A stretch of DNA of 64,000 nt from Pacificoceanicola onchidii (GCF_004804335.1 NZ_SRXY01000002.1:383306-447305); one strand, 5' to 3'; shown: positions 1-8,885, counted from the first letter of the stretch. Numbers and translations are program-made. The notes: a model not told the origin generated them from the sequence alone.

Positions 1-1301
1 ATTGGAAAGCGATACTGCCCGGTTATTTCGGAGGGATCGTCCGTCGCATCATAGCGATTGCTGCCGGTATCGGAATCGAACGTGTAGGGCGGACAATCGC
101 CATCAGCGAAGTAGTGCATCATGACATTGTCGTTGTTGTTGTTTGACCACGAACTGATGCAGCGGATTTCGGTCACAATCGCGGCATGGTCATAGTCACC
201 TGACTGGTAACAAGGAGTGTTGCCCGGCAATGCGCCCGCAAAGAAATGCGCTTCTTGCACATCGGCACCATCGCCCAGGCCGATGCCTGTCCCAACAAAG
301 GTGGCCTTGGCTTTGTCGCGGATTTTCGCGACGTCAAATTCGCCATCAGTCTTAAGGTCTTCGTTTTCCTCATCGTCGTCTGAGTAGCTCGCATAGGCCA
401 CGCCTTCGACATCCAGACCATCGCCAATATCTGCATCGACACCAATAACGCGACCGGAAAAGTCTTTGGGCTCAACATACCATATTCCCAGGGCAAGCTC
501 TCCATCCAGCGCGACATCAGCGCCTTCCAGAAGGCCACCACCCGCATAGATTGCCGAGTCCAGGTCCTCCTTGTCACCACCCATGCCGACAAATTGGAAA
601 TCATCGCGCGCCACAGCGATGCCAAAGGCACCGGTGACTCCAAAACAGATGTCTGCTGTCGCCATGACACCCAGAGAGATGCCTTTTATCTTGGTGTCGA
701 GGACGGTGGATTGAAGCGCCTCACCGATGTCTTTGAACGCGGTGGAGACGATTGCCTCTTTCAACAGATCTTCAAGGTCTTGCGGGTCCGTTGTCGCAAT
801 AATCTCTTGTCCGGCAGAGCTTGTCGCCCAGGCCGCCACGTTGGATCGGATCGCAGATATCAGCGTGTCCGACGGCGTTTCGTTATCCGGCGCGGGCAAC
901 TGTTCGACGGCACGGATCGTATAGGTGATCTCGTAATCCGCTTCACATGCGTTTTTGTCGTCGCGTTCGGTAAACGTGCCAACGATGTCCGGGCCGCCGT
1001 TCTGCGCCCGAAAACACCCGAAACTGGCCAAAGGATCGGCGGAGTCGATTTCATTGGTGGCCCCGTCGCGGTCGTAAAGCTGAACGGTTATGGCGTTGGA
1101 GAAATAATAGATTTGTCCTGACACCGTACCGTTGTCGGTCAAATCCCACGCATCGCCAGAGCCCATGCTATGCGCGCCGAACACCGGGTACCGACAAGGC
1201 CCGTTGCCATCGGATTGCACAATGATTTCAACGTCGTCTTCGATGCGCCCGCTGTCACCTGTGCGATTGCAGGTCACCGTTTGGATTTCGATACTATACA
1301 T
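1..1301 (-). CDS. Large protein of unknown function, C-terminus beyond left edge
   Basis: An uninterrupted minus-strand frame starts at an ATG at 1301 and is still open at base 1, giving 433 residues. The product is acidic and hydrophilic, begins MYSIEIQTVTCNRTGDSGRI, and has no signal peptide or membrane segment. It contains scattered Cys residues and Gly/Asp-rich stretches such as AYASYSDDDEENEDLKTDGE. I do not recognise a family. It lies 31 bases downstream of the Hint-domain gene on the same strand, so co-transcription is likely. The segment looks less GC-rich than the rest of the window, which would fit acquired DNA. Confidence 0.75.
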   Translation of the reverse strand, partial: MYSIEIQTVTCNRTGDSGRIEDDVEIIVQSDGNGPCRYPVFGAHSMGSGDAWDLTDNGTVSGQIYYFSNAITVQLYDRDGATNEIDSADPLASFGCFRAQNGGPDIVGTFTERDDKNACEADYEITYTIRAVEQLPAPDNETPSDTLISAIRSNVAAWATSSAGQEIIATTDPQDLEDLLKEAIVSTAFKDIGEALQSTVLDTKIKGISLGVMATADICFGVTGAFGIAVARDDFQFVGMGGDKEDLDSAIYAGGGLLEGADVALDGELALGIWYVEPKDFSGRVIGVDADIGDGLDVEGVAYASYSDDDEENEDLKTDGEFDVAKIRDKAKATFVGTGIGLGDGADVQEAHFFAGALPGNTPCYQSGDYDHAAIVTEIRCISSWSNNNNDNVMMHYFADGDCPPYTFDSDTGSNRYDATDDPSEITGQYRFP

Positions 1302-1332
1302 CTGATTTCTTTCTATTTTTGTAAAACAAGGC

Positions 1333-2256
1333 TCAGGCGGACAATTTGACTTCACGCGTCACGCCTGCCGAGGGCGCAGTCTTTGCAGCCAAGCGATCTG
1401 AAATATGTGCGGGCACCAAGCGCGCAGCCACGAGGCGCAGCATCTTCAGTTCCGGGACAATGCGTTCTACCCCGTAGAGATCCAAGTATTCCGCATAGTT
1501 GTCAAAGCCTTGACGCCCAGGGCAGTCGATAAACGTCTCTGATGCCGCGCCATTGGCAAGGATCACTTCATGCGCTTCGGTTTCAATGTGATAGATGCTG
1601 TAACTGTCCGGAAAGTCCGCCAGTGGCACCCAATCAATAGTGTCGCCATTCACCAGCGCGGAGGCGTTGATCACCAGCCCATCCAAAACCATGCCATGAT
1701 CGCCGGTCACAAGCAGGTCCGAGTGTGGCAGCCCCTTGCCAAAGGCCCCGGCACGGATGCGCACCAACTGCCCCTTCCACCCTTTGAAACACTTGTGAAT
1801 GGTTTGATGACCCAGCCAAAGAACCGGAACATTGCGGCCATCAACCGTTGAGACAAGATCGCCAATCTTCAGATCCTCGACATTGCGTTCACCTTGCGGT
1901 GTCGCAATCTGGGTGCCCGCCGCGTAGCAGAAGGTAAAAGGATCAGTTGTGTTGACGGTAAAGGTCTGATTGTGCAGCCCGTTCACGGGGGTCAGCAGAA
2001 AATAATGCCCGGTGACATCGTTTTGAACGATCGGATAGCCCTCTGTGGTGGCGCCAGCCAACACAACCTTTTGGCTCGTAATGGCGCTCCAGTCCAATTC
2101 GGCCCCTATGGCCAATATCCCGTCATCGGTGCCGTCCTCCGTGTCAGACAACGTTGTCGTGACAGAAATTGGTGGAATAAACGGCACGGTAACTGTCCCA
2201 GTCGACAAATTCACCCCGGAAAGGCCGTAGTAGTAATCATAAGTTGTGGTGACCAT
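1333..2256 (-). CDS. Hint-domain (hedgehog/intein-like) protein
   Basis: The protein has 307 residues. The ATG at 2256 is preferred because GAAGGGGA lies just upstream; an alternative start exists at 2343. The middle carries a Hint domain opening with CYAAGTQIATPQGERNVEDL, followed by IGDLVSTVDGRNVPVLWLG and later LLVTGDHGMVLDG, the typical start and block B of Hint_2 proteins common in roseobacters. In this superfamily the first Cys drives autoproteolysis or splicing. The N-terminal 115 residues (MVTTTYDYYYGLSG...) are Thr/Val-rich and may be the secreted passenger. There is no classical signal peptide, so type I secretion is possible (inference). The next gene downstream is the large unknown protein. 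Confidence 0.8.
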   Translation of the reverse strand: MVTTTYDYYYGLSGVNLSTGTVTVPFIPPISVTTTLSDTEDGTDDGILAIGAELDWSAITSQKVVLAGATTEGYPIVQNDVTGHYFLLTPVNGLHNQTFTVNTTDPFTFCYAAGTQIATPQGERNVEDLKIGDLVSTVDGRNVPVLWLGHQTIHKCFKGWKGQLVRIRAGAFGKGLPHSDLLVTGDHGMVLDGLVINASALVNGDTIDWVPLADFPDSYSIYHIETEAHEVILANGAASETFIDCPGRQGFDNYAEYLDLYGVERIVPELKMLRLVAARLVPAHISDRLAAKTAPSAGVTREVKLSA

Positions 2257-3074
2257 GTCATCCCCTTCATTCTTAACAAAGCTAGGGAACGGTGTATTCA
2301 AGACATTGCGATGCGGATATCCAACCGGAAGAATGCGCAACATTCCTTTCGCGAATAACCTTGAACATGTCCATCAAACGGACGGACCCACTGGTACGCC
2401 CGCGCGGAACACTTCTTATGACCACTAGTATATAGCGCGCACGGACATGACTTTCGGAGATCACAATCGTTCAACTTGAGATAGGTGAAACCGAGAATCC
2501 GATGTTTCCGCATCCGCCGCGAACGGTAAGTTCAGCGGCCCGCCCCGCCACATTCTTGGGCCCGTTCAATGACCGAAAAGTGCCGTGCGCGAAACATTGC
2601 AAACTCCGCTTTCTGCGCAAACTGGACGCTACCTTCTGCTGCAAGCTCTACGGAAAGACGACTAGGTCCCAGTGTCAGCCGAATCTCAACCGTCCACGAC
2701 CAACAGTTAAAATCCTGATCAGGTTCAAGGGGCGACCACCTTGTGCGGTATTCGGTCGGCAAGCAAGCGTGATACCCTAGGCCTGCGCTACAAGGCGGGT
2801 ATTGGTGACCGCCACGTGGCCTCCCGTCCTGATCAGGTTTTCCAAGTTAACACGACAAATCACATCTGCGGCGCGTTGCGTTACGCGTCTTTCAGGCCGA
2901 GATATGCAGCGTCGAGCCGGAAGCCCTGCACAGCGCAAAAGGCCTGAACTGTCCCCAAAGGGGATGACATCGGACAGCTATGACCCAGGAACAGACAGGG
3001 AACAATGAACCACCTGCGATTCCTGATACAAAACCGGTGAAAAAGTGAATGATTTCAACGCTATTTTTGGATAG
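2257..3074. other. 818-base stretch without a supported gene
   Basis: Only short frames are open on both strands; none has a convincing ribosome-binding site or family resemblance. The sequence CCTGATCAGGTT occurs twice (near 2715 and 2829) in similar contexts, hinting at decayed or duplicated sequence. The part next to 2256 should hold the promoter of the Hint gene, but I see no clear -35/-10 pair. Confidence 0.4.
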
Positions 3075-3149
3075 TGGCAGCCCGTAGGGGAATCGAACCC
3101 CTCTTTCCAGGTTGAAAACCTGGCGTCCTAACCGATAGACGAACGGGCC
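3075..3149 (-). tRNA. tRNA-Glu (anticodon UUC)
   Basis: The minus strand folds into a 75-nt cloverleaf. The acceptor arms GGCCCGT/ACGGGCT pair with an initial G-U, the anticodon arm is CCAGG-TTTTCAA-CCTGG with anticodon TTC, the T arm contains GGTTCGATTCC, and CCA is encoded. It sits between recJ and the less GC-rich left segment. A tRNA 3' end is a common integration site, which is relevant to the origin of bases 1-3074. Confidence 0.93.
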
Positions 3150-3323
3150 ACTCTGGTGCGCTGCGTTGTTGGCGTGTTGTCCAACCCTGCGGCGTGAGGC
3201 GGTTTCTATGAAAAGCGCGGCGCGCTTGCAAGCGGAAAGTTGAACTTTTTTCGCGCCGGACGAAGAATTTTTAAGTTCAATTATGGAAGCGAAAAAAATG
3301 AACCTTTTCAGGACTTTATTTTA

Positions 3324-5069
3324 TCACCCCGCCGCAGGGGCCGCGTCCTCAAGTCTAAGTTGAACAGAGCGCCGCCCGCCCCACTCGTTTATGTCGAGTC
3401 GCCCGGCCAAATGGAATCGCCGCCCGCCGTGGTTGGTCAACGCTTGGCCAAGCGGTCCGTCGAAGGCGCCAAACGCGATCCCTTCGAGCCGCCCGCCCAA
3501 TCCATCGTCACAGGCGATCTTGAGATGGCCCGTGCCCACCTGCCGCGCATAGCTGATCCGTGCATCCGCGATGGCAAACCTTGGCCCCGGCGCGCCCTGG
3601 CCAAACGGTCCGGCTTTCTCCAGCGCTTCGACAAGGTCAAGGCTGGCCGCGCCGGGCATGAGCATTCCGTCCACCCGCAAATCCGCCGGGCCCGCGTTGC
3701 CTGCGCCTTGCTTGCCCAACAGCTCTGCCAGCCGGTCCATGGCGGCCTCCAGCTTGTCCTCGGCCACGGTCAGCCCCGCCGCCATCCGGTGCCCGCCGCC
3801 TTTGATCAGCAGCCCTTCGCTCGCCAATCGCTGTACCGAAACCCCCAGATCGACCCCAGACACGGACCGGCCAGAGCCTTTGCCTTCGCCGTTCTCCAGC
3901 CCGATGACCACCGCCGGACGGTTGGTCAACTCCTTGATCCGGCTTGCAACAATGCCCACAACACCCGGATGCCAGCCCTCGCCCGCCGCCCAGACCAAAG
4001 GCGCATCCAGCCCGCGCTCCTCCGCCTGCGCCAAAGCCGCCGCGCGCACGGCGGCCTCGATCTCGCGCCGCTCGGCGTTGAGCATATCGAGGCGCTCCGC
4101 CATGGCCTGCGCCTCGTGCGGGTCATCGGTCGACAAAAGCCGCGCGCCAAGGTCCGCCTGCCCGATCCGCCCGCCCGCGTTCACACGCGGTCCCAGGACA
4201 AAGCCAAGATGATAGGCCGCAGGCGCGCTTTCGAGCCGCGCCACGTCCGACAGCGCCACCAGCCCGGGCCGCGCCCGTGCGCCCATGACTTTCAGCCCCT
4301 GCTGCACCAGAGCCCGATTCACTCCTTTGAGCGGGGCCACGTCCGCCACCGTTGCCAGCGCCACCAGATCGAGCAACGCCATGAGGTCCGGCCCTTTGGC
4401 GCCTGCCTCCCGCAGCTGCCTTCCGGCTTCCACCAGCATCAAAAACACCACCGCCGCCGCGCAAAGATGCGCCAGATCGCCGGTTTCATCCTGCCGGTTC
4501 GGGTTCACGCAGGCCACGCAGTCCGGCAGGGTCTCGCCGCCAAGGTGGTGATCGAGGATCACCACATCCGCGTCCTTGGCCGCCGCAATCGCGTCATGAG
4601 ACAGCGTGCCGCAATCGACGCAAAGGATCAGATCATGCTCTGCCGCCAGCGCCGCCATAGCGGGCTCGTTCGGGCCATAGCCTTCGTCGATCCGGTCCGG
4701 AACATAGAGCGTCGCTTGCCGCCCCATCTGCCGCAGCCAGTGAATGAGCAGAGCCGCCGAGCTACCGCCATCCACGTCATAATCGGCAAAAACCGCGATC
4801 CGCTGCCGCCCGCGTACAGCCTTCAGAAACCGCGCCGCCGCGGTTTCCATGTCTTTCAAAGAGCGCGGATCCGGGAGCAAATCGCGCAGCTTGGGTTCAA
4901 GGTATCCCGGTGCTTCTTCGGGCGCGACGCCAAGCCGGGCCAGCACCATGGCCAGCCCGCGCAAATAGCCATGCGCCTGAACCAGCGCTTCGGCCTGGCG
5001 TTCCACCTCGACAGATGGCCCAACCCAGCAGCGCCCGGTCAGGCTGGCTTCAACCCCAAGATACCCCAA
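3324..5069 (-). CDS. recJ: Single-stranded-DNA-specific exonuclease RecJ
   Basis: A 581-residue 5'-3' ssDNA exonuclease of RecF-pathway recombination and mismatch repair. The DHH phosphoesterase core is visible: VFADYDVDGGSSAALL (residues 93-108), VDCGT (151-155) and LDHHLGG (172-178), with RVNAGGRIGQADLG later in the DHHA1 part and a C-terminal OB-like region. The length matches RecJ. The start is a TTG with GGGGG a few bases upstream; there is no upstream in-frame ATG, so the exact start is uncertain. It is the last gene of the hom-glpX-recJ direction, 81 bases after glpX. Confidence 0.95.
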   Translation of the reverse strand: MGYLGVEASLTGRCWVGPSVEVERQAEALVQAHGYLRGLAMVLARLGVAPEEAPGYLEPKLRDLLPDPRSLKDMETAAARFLKAVRGRQRIAVFADYDVDGGSSAALLIHWLRQMGRQATLYVPDRIDEGYGPNEPAMAALAAEHDLILCVDCGTLSHDAIAAAKDADVVILDHHLGGETLPDCVACVNPNRQDETGDLAHLCAAAVVFLMLVEAGRQLREAGAKGPDLMALLDLVALATVADVAPLKGVNRALVQQGLKVMGARARPGLVALSDVARLESAPAAYHLGFVLGPRVNAGGRIGQADLGARLLSTDDPHEAQAMAERLDMLNAERREIEAAVRAAALAQAEERGLDAPLVWAAGEGWHPGVVGIVASRIKELTNRPAVVIGLENGEGKGSGRSVSGVDLGVSVQRLASEGLLIKGGGHRMAAGLTVAEDKLEAAMDRLAELLGKQGAGNAGPADLRVDGMLMPGAASLDLVEALEKAGPFGQGAPGPRFAIADARISYARQVGTGHLKIACDDGLGGRLEGIAFGAFDGPLGQALTNHGGRRFHLAGRLDINEWGGRRSVQLRLEDAAPAAG

Positions 5070-5125
5070 ACAACCCCCTGTTTCTTTGTGCTCAAAATAT
5101 CCCGGGGAGCCCAGGCAGCTATGCT

Positions 5126-5150
5126 GCGGCGGGGCAGAGCCCCATCCCGC
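5126..5150. repeat. GC hairpin between glpX and recJ (possible GTAGGGCGGGGC-family member)
   Basis: A stem around GGGGC-AGA-GCCCC lies directly after the glpX stop codon. Its flank GCGGCGGGGC resembles the GTAGGGCGGGGC hairpins found elsewhere in this window, but the match is weaker. Confidence 0.35.
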
Positions 5151-6116
5151 TTAGCTCGCCGGGTTGCGGTAGGTCATCCGCCGCACGGAACCGGTTTTGG
5201 ACCGCATCAGCAGCGTCTCGGTTGTGAGCCAGCCCACCTCACGCTTGATCCCCGGCAAAAGCGAGCCGCCGGTTACGCCGGTGGCGGCAAAGATCACGTT
5301 GTCGGTGACCATCTCGTCGCGGGAGTAGATCTTGTCGAGATCGGTGATCCCGGCCTTCGCCGCGCGGCCCCGCTCATCATCGTTGCGGAACAGCAGGCGG
5401 CCAAAGATCTGACCACCCATGCATTTCAGTGCCGCTGCCGCCAGAACACCTTCCGGCGCGCCGCCGGAGCCCATGTACATGTCGATACCGGTGATATGCG
5501 GCTCCGCGCAGTGCATGACGCCCGCCACGTCACCGTCGGTGATCAGGCGAATGCCTGCGCCGGTGGCGCGCACTTCGGCAATCACGGACTCGTGGCGCGG
5601 ACGCTCCAGGATACAAACGGTGATGTCGTTCGTGGTGCAGCCCTTGGCCTTGGCAAGCGCTTCGACACGCTCTTTCGGGGTCATGTCGAGCGTAACAACA
5701 CCCGGCTCGAAACCCGGACCAATGGCCAGCTTGTCCATGTAGACGTCTGGCGCGTGCAGCATGGTGCCGCGCGGGCCCATGGCGATCACGGTCAGTGCGT
5801 TCGGCATGTCCTTGGCGGTCAGCGTCGTGCCTTCCAGCGGATCAAGCGCGATATCCACACCGGGGCCGTCGCCGTTGCCCACTTCCTCACCGATGTAAAG
5901 CATCGGCGCCTCGTCCCGTTCGCCTTCCCCGATGACCACAACACCCTTGATGTCGAGCTGGTTCAGCTGATCGCGCATGGCGTTGACGGCGGCCTGGTCT
6001 GCGGCTTTTTCGTCGCCACGGCCTATCCAGTCCGCGCTGGCGATGGCGGCTTGCTCAGCCACACGCGCCAGCCCGAGGGAAAGCATGCGGTCATTGAAAT
6101 CGATGGGGGTGCTCAT
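5151..6116 (-). CDS. glpX: Fructose-1,6-bisphosphatase class II
   Basis: A 321-residue GlpX-type enzyme that hydrolyses fructose-1,6-bisphosphate in gluconeogenesis; some homologues also act on sedoheptulose bisphosphate. Metal- and phosphate-binding motifs of the Li-sensitive phosphatase fold are present: IGEGERDEAPML (62-73) and LDPLEGTTLTAKD (91-103), then MYMGSGGAPEGVLAAAAL. The ATG at 6116 (MSTPIDFND) is preferred over one seven codons upstream because AAAGGACA lies at a good distance. It follows hom by 89 bases on the same strand and precedes recJ, a hom-glpX-recJ order I recall from other alphaproteobacteria. Confidence 0.95.
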   Translation of the reverse strand: MSTPIDFNDRMLSLGLARVAEQAAIASADWIGRGDEKAADQAAVNAMRDQLNQLDIKGVVVIGEGERDEAPMLYIGEEVGNGDGPGVDIALDPLEGTTLTAKDMPNALTVIAMGPRGTMLHAPDVYMDKLAIGPGFEPGVVTLDMTPKERVEALAKAKGCTTNDITVCILERPRHESVIAEVRATGAGIRLITDGDVAGVMHCAEPHITGIDMYMGSGGAPEGVLAAAALKCMGGQIFGRLLFRNDDERGRAAKAGITDLDKIYSRDEMVTDNVIFAATGVTGGSLLPGIKREVGWLTTETLLMRSKTGSVRRMTYRNPAS

Positions 6117-6205
6117 GGGCGGTGTCCTTTGGTGCAAATGCTTGGCCGTGGTTTAGCCTGACCCCGCCCCAAGCAGCAAGGGTTGCTGGCGCTAACGGGC
6201 CTGTC

Positions 6206-7492
6206 TCAGACTTCCTCGATGCGCAGGGCGACAGGTTCGGAAGAGATCACGCCGGTTGTGGCCATCCGGGCCAGCGCATCATCCAGCGCGGAGCGCGTGG
6301 TCTTGTGCGTGACAATCAGGACCGGCGCGCTGTTGTCCGCGTGATCGTACTGGCGCATGCGGTGAATGGAGAGGCCCGCTTCGCCCAGCGCGGTGGCGAT
6401 CTTGGCCAGCGCGCCCGGTTTGTCCATCAGTTCCATGCGCAGGTAATACGGGGCCGGGGCCGCCGCCTGCGCCGGGGTACTCTTGACCAGCGTGCTGGCC
6501 GGTTGGCCAAAGGTGGTCACGCGCAAGCCGCGTGCGATATCCATCACATCGCCCATCACCGCACTGGCCGTCGGGCCTTCGCCGGCACCTGCGCCGCGCA
6601 GTACAACCTGCCCGACCTGATCGCCTTCGACCACCACCATATTGGTGCCGCCCTCAAGCTGGCCCAGCGGCGAGCTGGCGGGCACAAGGCAAGGCGCCAT
6701 GGATTGCTCCAGCCCGCGCCCGGTCATGCGCGCCACGCCGAGCAGCTTGATGCGATAGCCCATGTCGGCGGCCTGCCGGATGTCTTCGATGCTGACGCGC
6801 TGGATGCCTTCGAGCTCAACCGAGTCGAAATCCACCTGCGTGCCAAAGGCGATGGAAGACAGCAACGACAGCTTGTGACCTGCGTCGATCCCGCCCACGT
6901 CGAGGTTCGGATCCGCTTCAAGATACCCCAGCTTGTCAGCCTCGTCGAAGAGCGCGTTATAGCCCTGCCCCGTCGCCTCCATCCGCGTCAGGATGTAGTT
7001 GCAGGTGCCGTTCATCACGCCCATGACGCGGTCGATGCCGTTGCCAGCCAGACCTTCGGTCAGGGATTTGATGATCGGGATGCCCCCGGCCACAGCCGCC
7101 TCAAAGCGCAGCACGCAGCCTTTTTCCTCGGCCAGTTCCGCCAGTTCCTGCCCGTGATGCGCCAGCAGTGCCTTGTTCGCCGTGACCACATCCTTGCCCG
7201 CCTTCAGCGCCGCTTCGGTCGCCGCCTTGGCCGGACCATCGCTGCCGCCCATCAGTTCGACAAAAACGTCCACATCGTCGCGTGTGGCCATGACCACCGG
7301 ATCGTCTTCCCAGGCATAGTCGGCCAGCGACACACCGCGATCCTTGTCGCGGTTGCGGGCAGAGACGGCCACGATCTGAACCTTGCGCCCGCTGCGCGCC
7401 TCCAGAAGCGCGGCCTTCTGACGGATGATCTTGACCACCCCGATTCCGACAGTCCCAAGACCGGCAATGGCAAGGCGCAGAGGACTGGACAT
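6206..7492 (-). CDS. hom: Homoserine dehydrogenase
   Basis: A 428-residue NAD(P)-dependent enzyme converting aspartate semialdehyde to homoserine, the branch point to Met and Thr. The Rossmann motif LAIAGLGTVGIGVV starts at residue 7. The catalytic domain includes GVMNGTCNYILTRME and GYLEADPNLDVGGIDAGHK. The C-terminal 80 residues form an ACT domain (LRMELMDKPGALAKIATALG), which suggests feedback control by threonine. AGGAGCC precedes the ATG. It is the first gene of the hom-glpX-recJ group and is divergent from the cupin gene, with a 204-base shared upstream region. Confidence 0.96.
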   Translation of the reverse strand: MSSPLRLAIAGLGTVGIGVVKIIRQKAALLEARSGRKVQIVAVSARNRDKDRGVSLADYAWEDDPVVMATRDDVDVFVELMGGSDGPAKAATEAALKAGKDVVTANKALLAHHGQELAELAEEKGCVLRFEAAVAGGIPIIKSLTEGLAGNGIDRVMGVMNGTCNYILTRMEATGQGYNALFDEADKLGYLEADPNLDVGGIDAGHKLSLLSSIAFGTQVDFDSVELEGIQRVSIEDIRQAADMGYRIKLLGVARMTGRGLEQSMAPCLVPASSPLGQLEGGTNMVVVEGDQVGQVVLRGAGAGEGPTASAVMGDVMDIARGLRVTTFGQPASTLVKSTPAQAAAPAPYYLRMELMDKPGALAKIATALGEAGLSIHRMRQYDHADNSAPVLIVTHKTTRSALDDALARMATTGVISSEPVALRIEEV

Positions 7493-7696
7493 GAGGAAGG
7501 CTCCTGATCTGAAAGAGGTGTTGCGCTCCCGTTATCCTTCTGCGCGCCGAGAGGCAACGGGACTTTGCCGGACTGCGTGATTTGCGCAACTTTTACGGTA
7601 GTCTCACGATGCATTCACAGCCCTTAGGCAATCTACCCCTGCCAGTATTTCGGCAACGCAACAGACCCACCATTTGAACAGGAAGGAAATTGACCC

Positions 7697-8125
7697 ATGG
7701 CCTTTAATCCAAACCGCTCCACCATTGCGAGTTGCATGGCAGAACTGCGCGAGATCCAGAAAGAGTTCGGCATTGACCCGAAGCGCATCGTGACCTCGCG
7801 CGATCCGGCGGTGCGCAAGCTGGCCTATACCAAGCTGGATGTCTCAAACGTGCCGGACGGTTTCACCAAGACCCGCCTGCCGGTGTTCTTCGAAGAGCCA
7901 ACGACGATGTACATTTCCGCCGGGGCCCCGGGCGCGAAAGTGCCGCGTCACAGCCACGACGAAGGCGATGGCATCCGCTTCATGATCAGTGGCTCGATCC
8001 GTTACGGTGACAATGAGCTGACCCAAGGCGACTGGATGTTCATCCCCGCCGGGGCCGATTACGAGTTCGAGGTCGGCCCGATGGGTGCGGTCATGTGCTA
8101 CTGCTACTGCTGCTGCTGCGCCTGA
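7697..8125 (+). CDS. Cupin-domain protein with cysteine-rich C-terminal tail
   Basis: A 142-residue cytoplasmic protein with a single cupin barrel. Motif 1 reads PRHSHDEGDGIRFMISGSIRYG and motif 2 GDWMFIPAGADYEFEVG, so metal binding through the His/Glu set is likely. AGGAAGG precedes the ATG. The protein ends MCYCYCCCCA: six Cys in the last nine residues, encoded by a run of TGC/TGCTAC triplets. I know no standard cupin enzyme with this ending. It may bind metal or be redox active (inference). The substrate is unknown. A GC-rich imperfect hairpin about 20 bases after the stop may terminate transcription. Confidence 0.85.
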   Translation: MAFNPNRSTIASCMAELREIQKEFGIDPKRIVTSRDPAVRKLAYTKLDVSNVPDGFTKTRLPVFFEEPTTMYISAGAPGAKVPRHSHDEGDGIRFMISGSIRYGDNELTQGDWMFIPAGADYEFEVGPMGAVMCYCYCCCCA

Positions 8126-8310
8126 CCAAACCTCTCTCGCGCCGTGTTGCTCCCACGCGGCGCGGGATCATTCTTCTCTTATTTCAGACGCGACATCTGC
8201 CCTGCTGGGCGAAGCAGGCGTTACCCGTGGGAGGGCCCGACTTCGAGAGTGGCCTTGAGCGGCTCTTCATCTCACCCCAGGCGCGGAATCAAGGCCGCAG
8301 GCCGCCGCGC

Positions 8311-8440
8311 CTATCGACGGGCCGTCCCCCCGGCACGGCGATTGGGTTGTCGTATCGAGCCACACCTGTCTAACGCACCAGTGGCTGGGATAAATCGAGG
8401 GGGTCAAAGGGTGCATCGCCGCACCACGGCCCGTCGATAG
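8311..8440 (+). repeat. Dispersed element with 15-bp perfect terminal inverted repeats, copy A
   Basis: The ends CTATCGACGGGCCGT (8311-8325) and its exact complement (8426-8440) enclose 100 bases. The core from GACGGGCCGT to ACGGCCCGTC is 120 bases long, the same length as copy B at 54731-54850, which lies in the opposite orientation. Shared interior words include GGCACGGCGATTGGGTTG and GGGATAAATCGAGGG. Similarity continues to the left across GCGGAATCAAG...GCCGCGCC. No gene is encoded. It may be a miniature transposable element or a structured RNA. Confidence 0.75.
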
Positions 8441-8459
8441 GAGCGGCTTATGCACTGAC

Positions 8460-8490
8460 AATGAGGTCCCGGATCAAGTCCGGGACGGGG
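8460..8490 (-). repeat. REP-like palindrome (CCCGGAYYTGATCCGGG family)
   Basis: The palindrome GTCCCGGA-TCAAG-TCCGGGAC occupies 8466-8486 with the tail ATGAGG to its left, matching in reverse orientation the copy at 16767 and related copies at 26887 and 46409. Confidence 0.7.
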
Positions 8491-8549
8491 TGAACTCAAT
8501 GACTGCTCAAGGCCATTTGAACCAACTTCGCCCGGCGGAAAACCCGCCC

Positions 8550-8885
8550 CTACTGCATCGCCCGAAGCGCCGCCGCCTTCTGCCGCAGCCGCGCCAAACG
8601 GCTCCCAACACCGCGTGGCGCGGCGGAGAGGCGGCGCAATCGCGACGCCCGCGCCTGAAGGCCTGCAATCCGTCCTTCGATGCCCTGCGCCATTTCAACC
8701 GTAGCCCGCGGCTCCGGTCCGGTCAGCAAGCCATCCAGAGGCACCAGCTTTGGAAATGCCGCGTTCTCGACACCCGGCGTCTGGGCCGCGTCCAGTTCAG
8801 GGAAGGTCGTGCAGGCGCTCAGCGTCACGGCCAGCGCCATGGCGGCCGCCGTGATCTTGCCTCGTGTGCTGCTCTGCCCAGTCAT
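8550..8885 (-). CDS. Small putative lipoprotein
   Basis: A 111-residue protein starting at the ATG at 8885, with GAGGGTGAC upstream. A basic start (MTGQSSTRGK) is followed by a hydrophobic stretch and a lipobox-like LSAC at residues 22-25, so Cys25 would be lipidated and the rest periplasmic. The C-terminal half is rich in Arg, Ala and Leu and probably helical (GRIAGLQARASRLRRLSAAP). No family is recognised. It is divergent from the TetR gene, and the palindrome between them could control both. Confidence 0.7.
   Translation of the reverse strand: MTGQSSTRGKITAAAMALAVTLSACTTFPELDAAQTPGVENAAFPKLVPLDGLLTGPEPRATVEMAQGIEGRIAGLQARASRLRRLSAAPRGVGSRLARLRQKAAALRAMQ

Larger units (their letters stand above)
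8126..8549. other. Intergenic region carrying two dispersed repeats
   Basis: There is no gene in these 424 bases. They hold an imperfect hairpin after the cupin stop, the 130-base inverted-repeat element at 8311-8440, and a REP-like palindrome at 8460-8490. Confidence 0.6.

Noticed and set aside
173-670. 165-codon minus-strand frame near the left edge
   Set aside because: It is in a different frame from the 433-codon partial gene that covers it and has the composition of a shadow.
2282-3008. Several 60-90 codon frames
   Set aside because: They overlap each other on both strands and have no ribosome-binding sites or recognisable products.
3240-6161. 973-codon plus-strand open frame
   Set aside because: It runs antisense across recJ and glpX, whose motifs are unmistakable. 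It is Arg/His/Pro-rich, has no family motif, and is a by-product of high GC at third positions.
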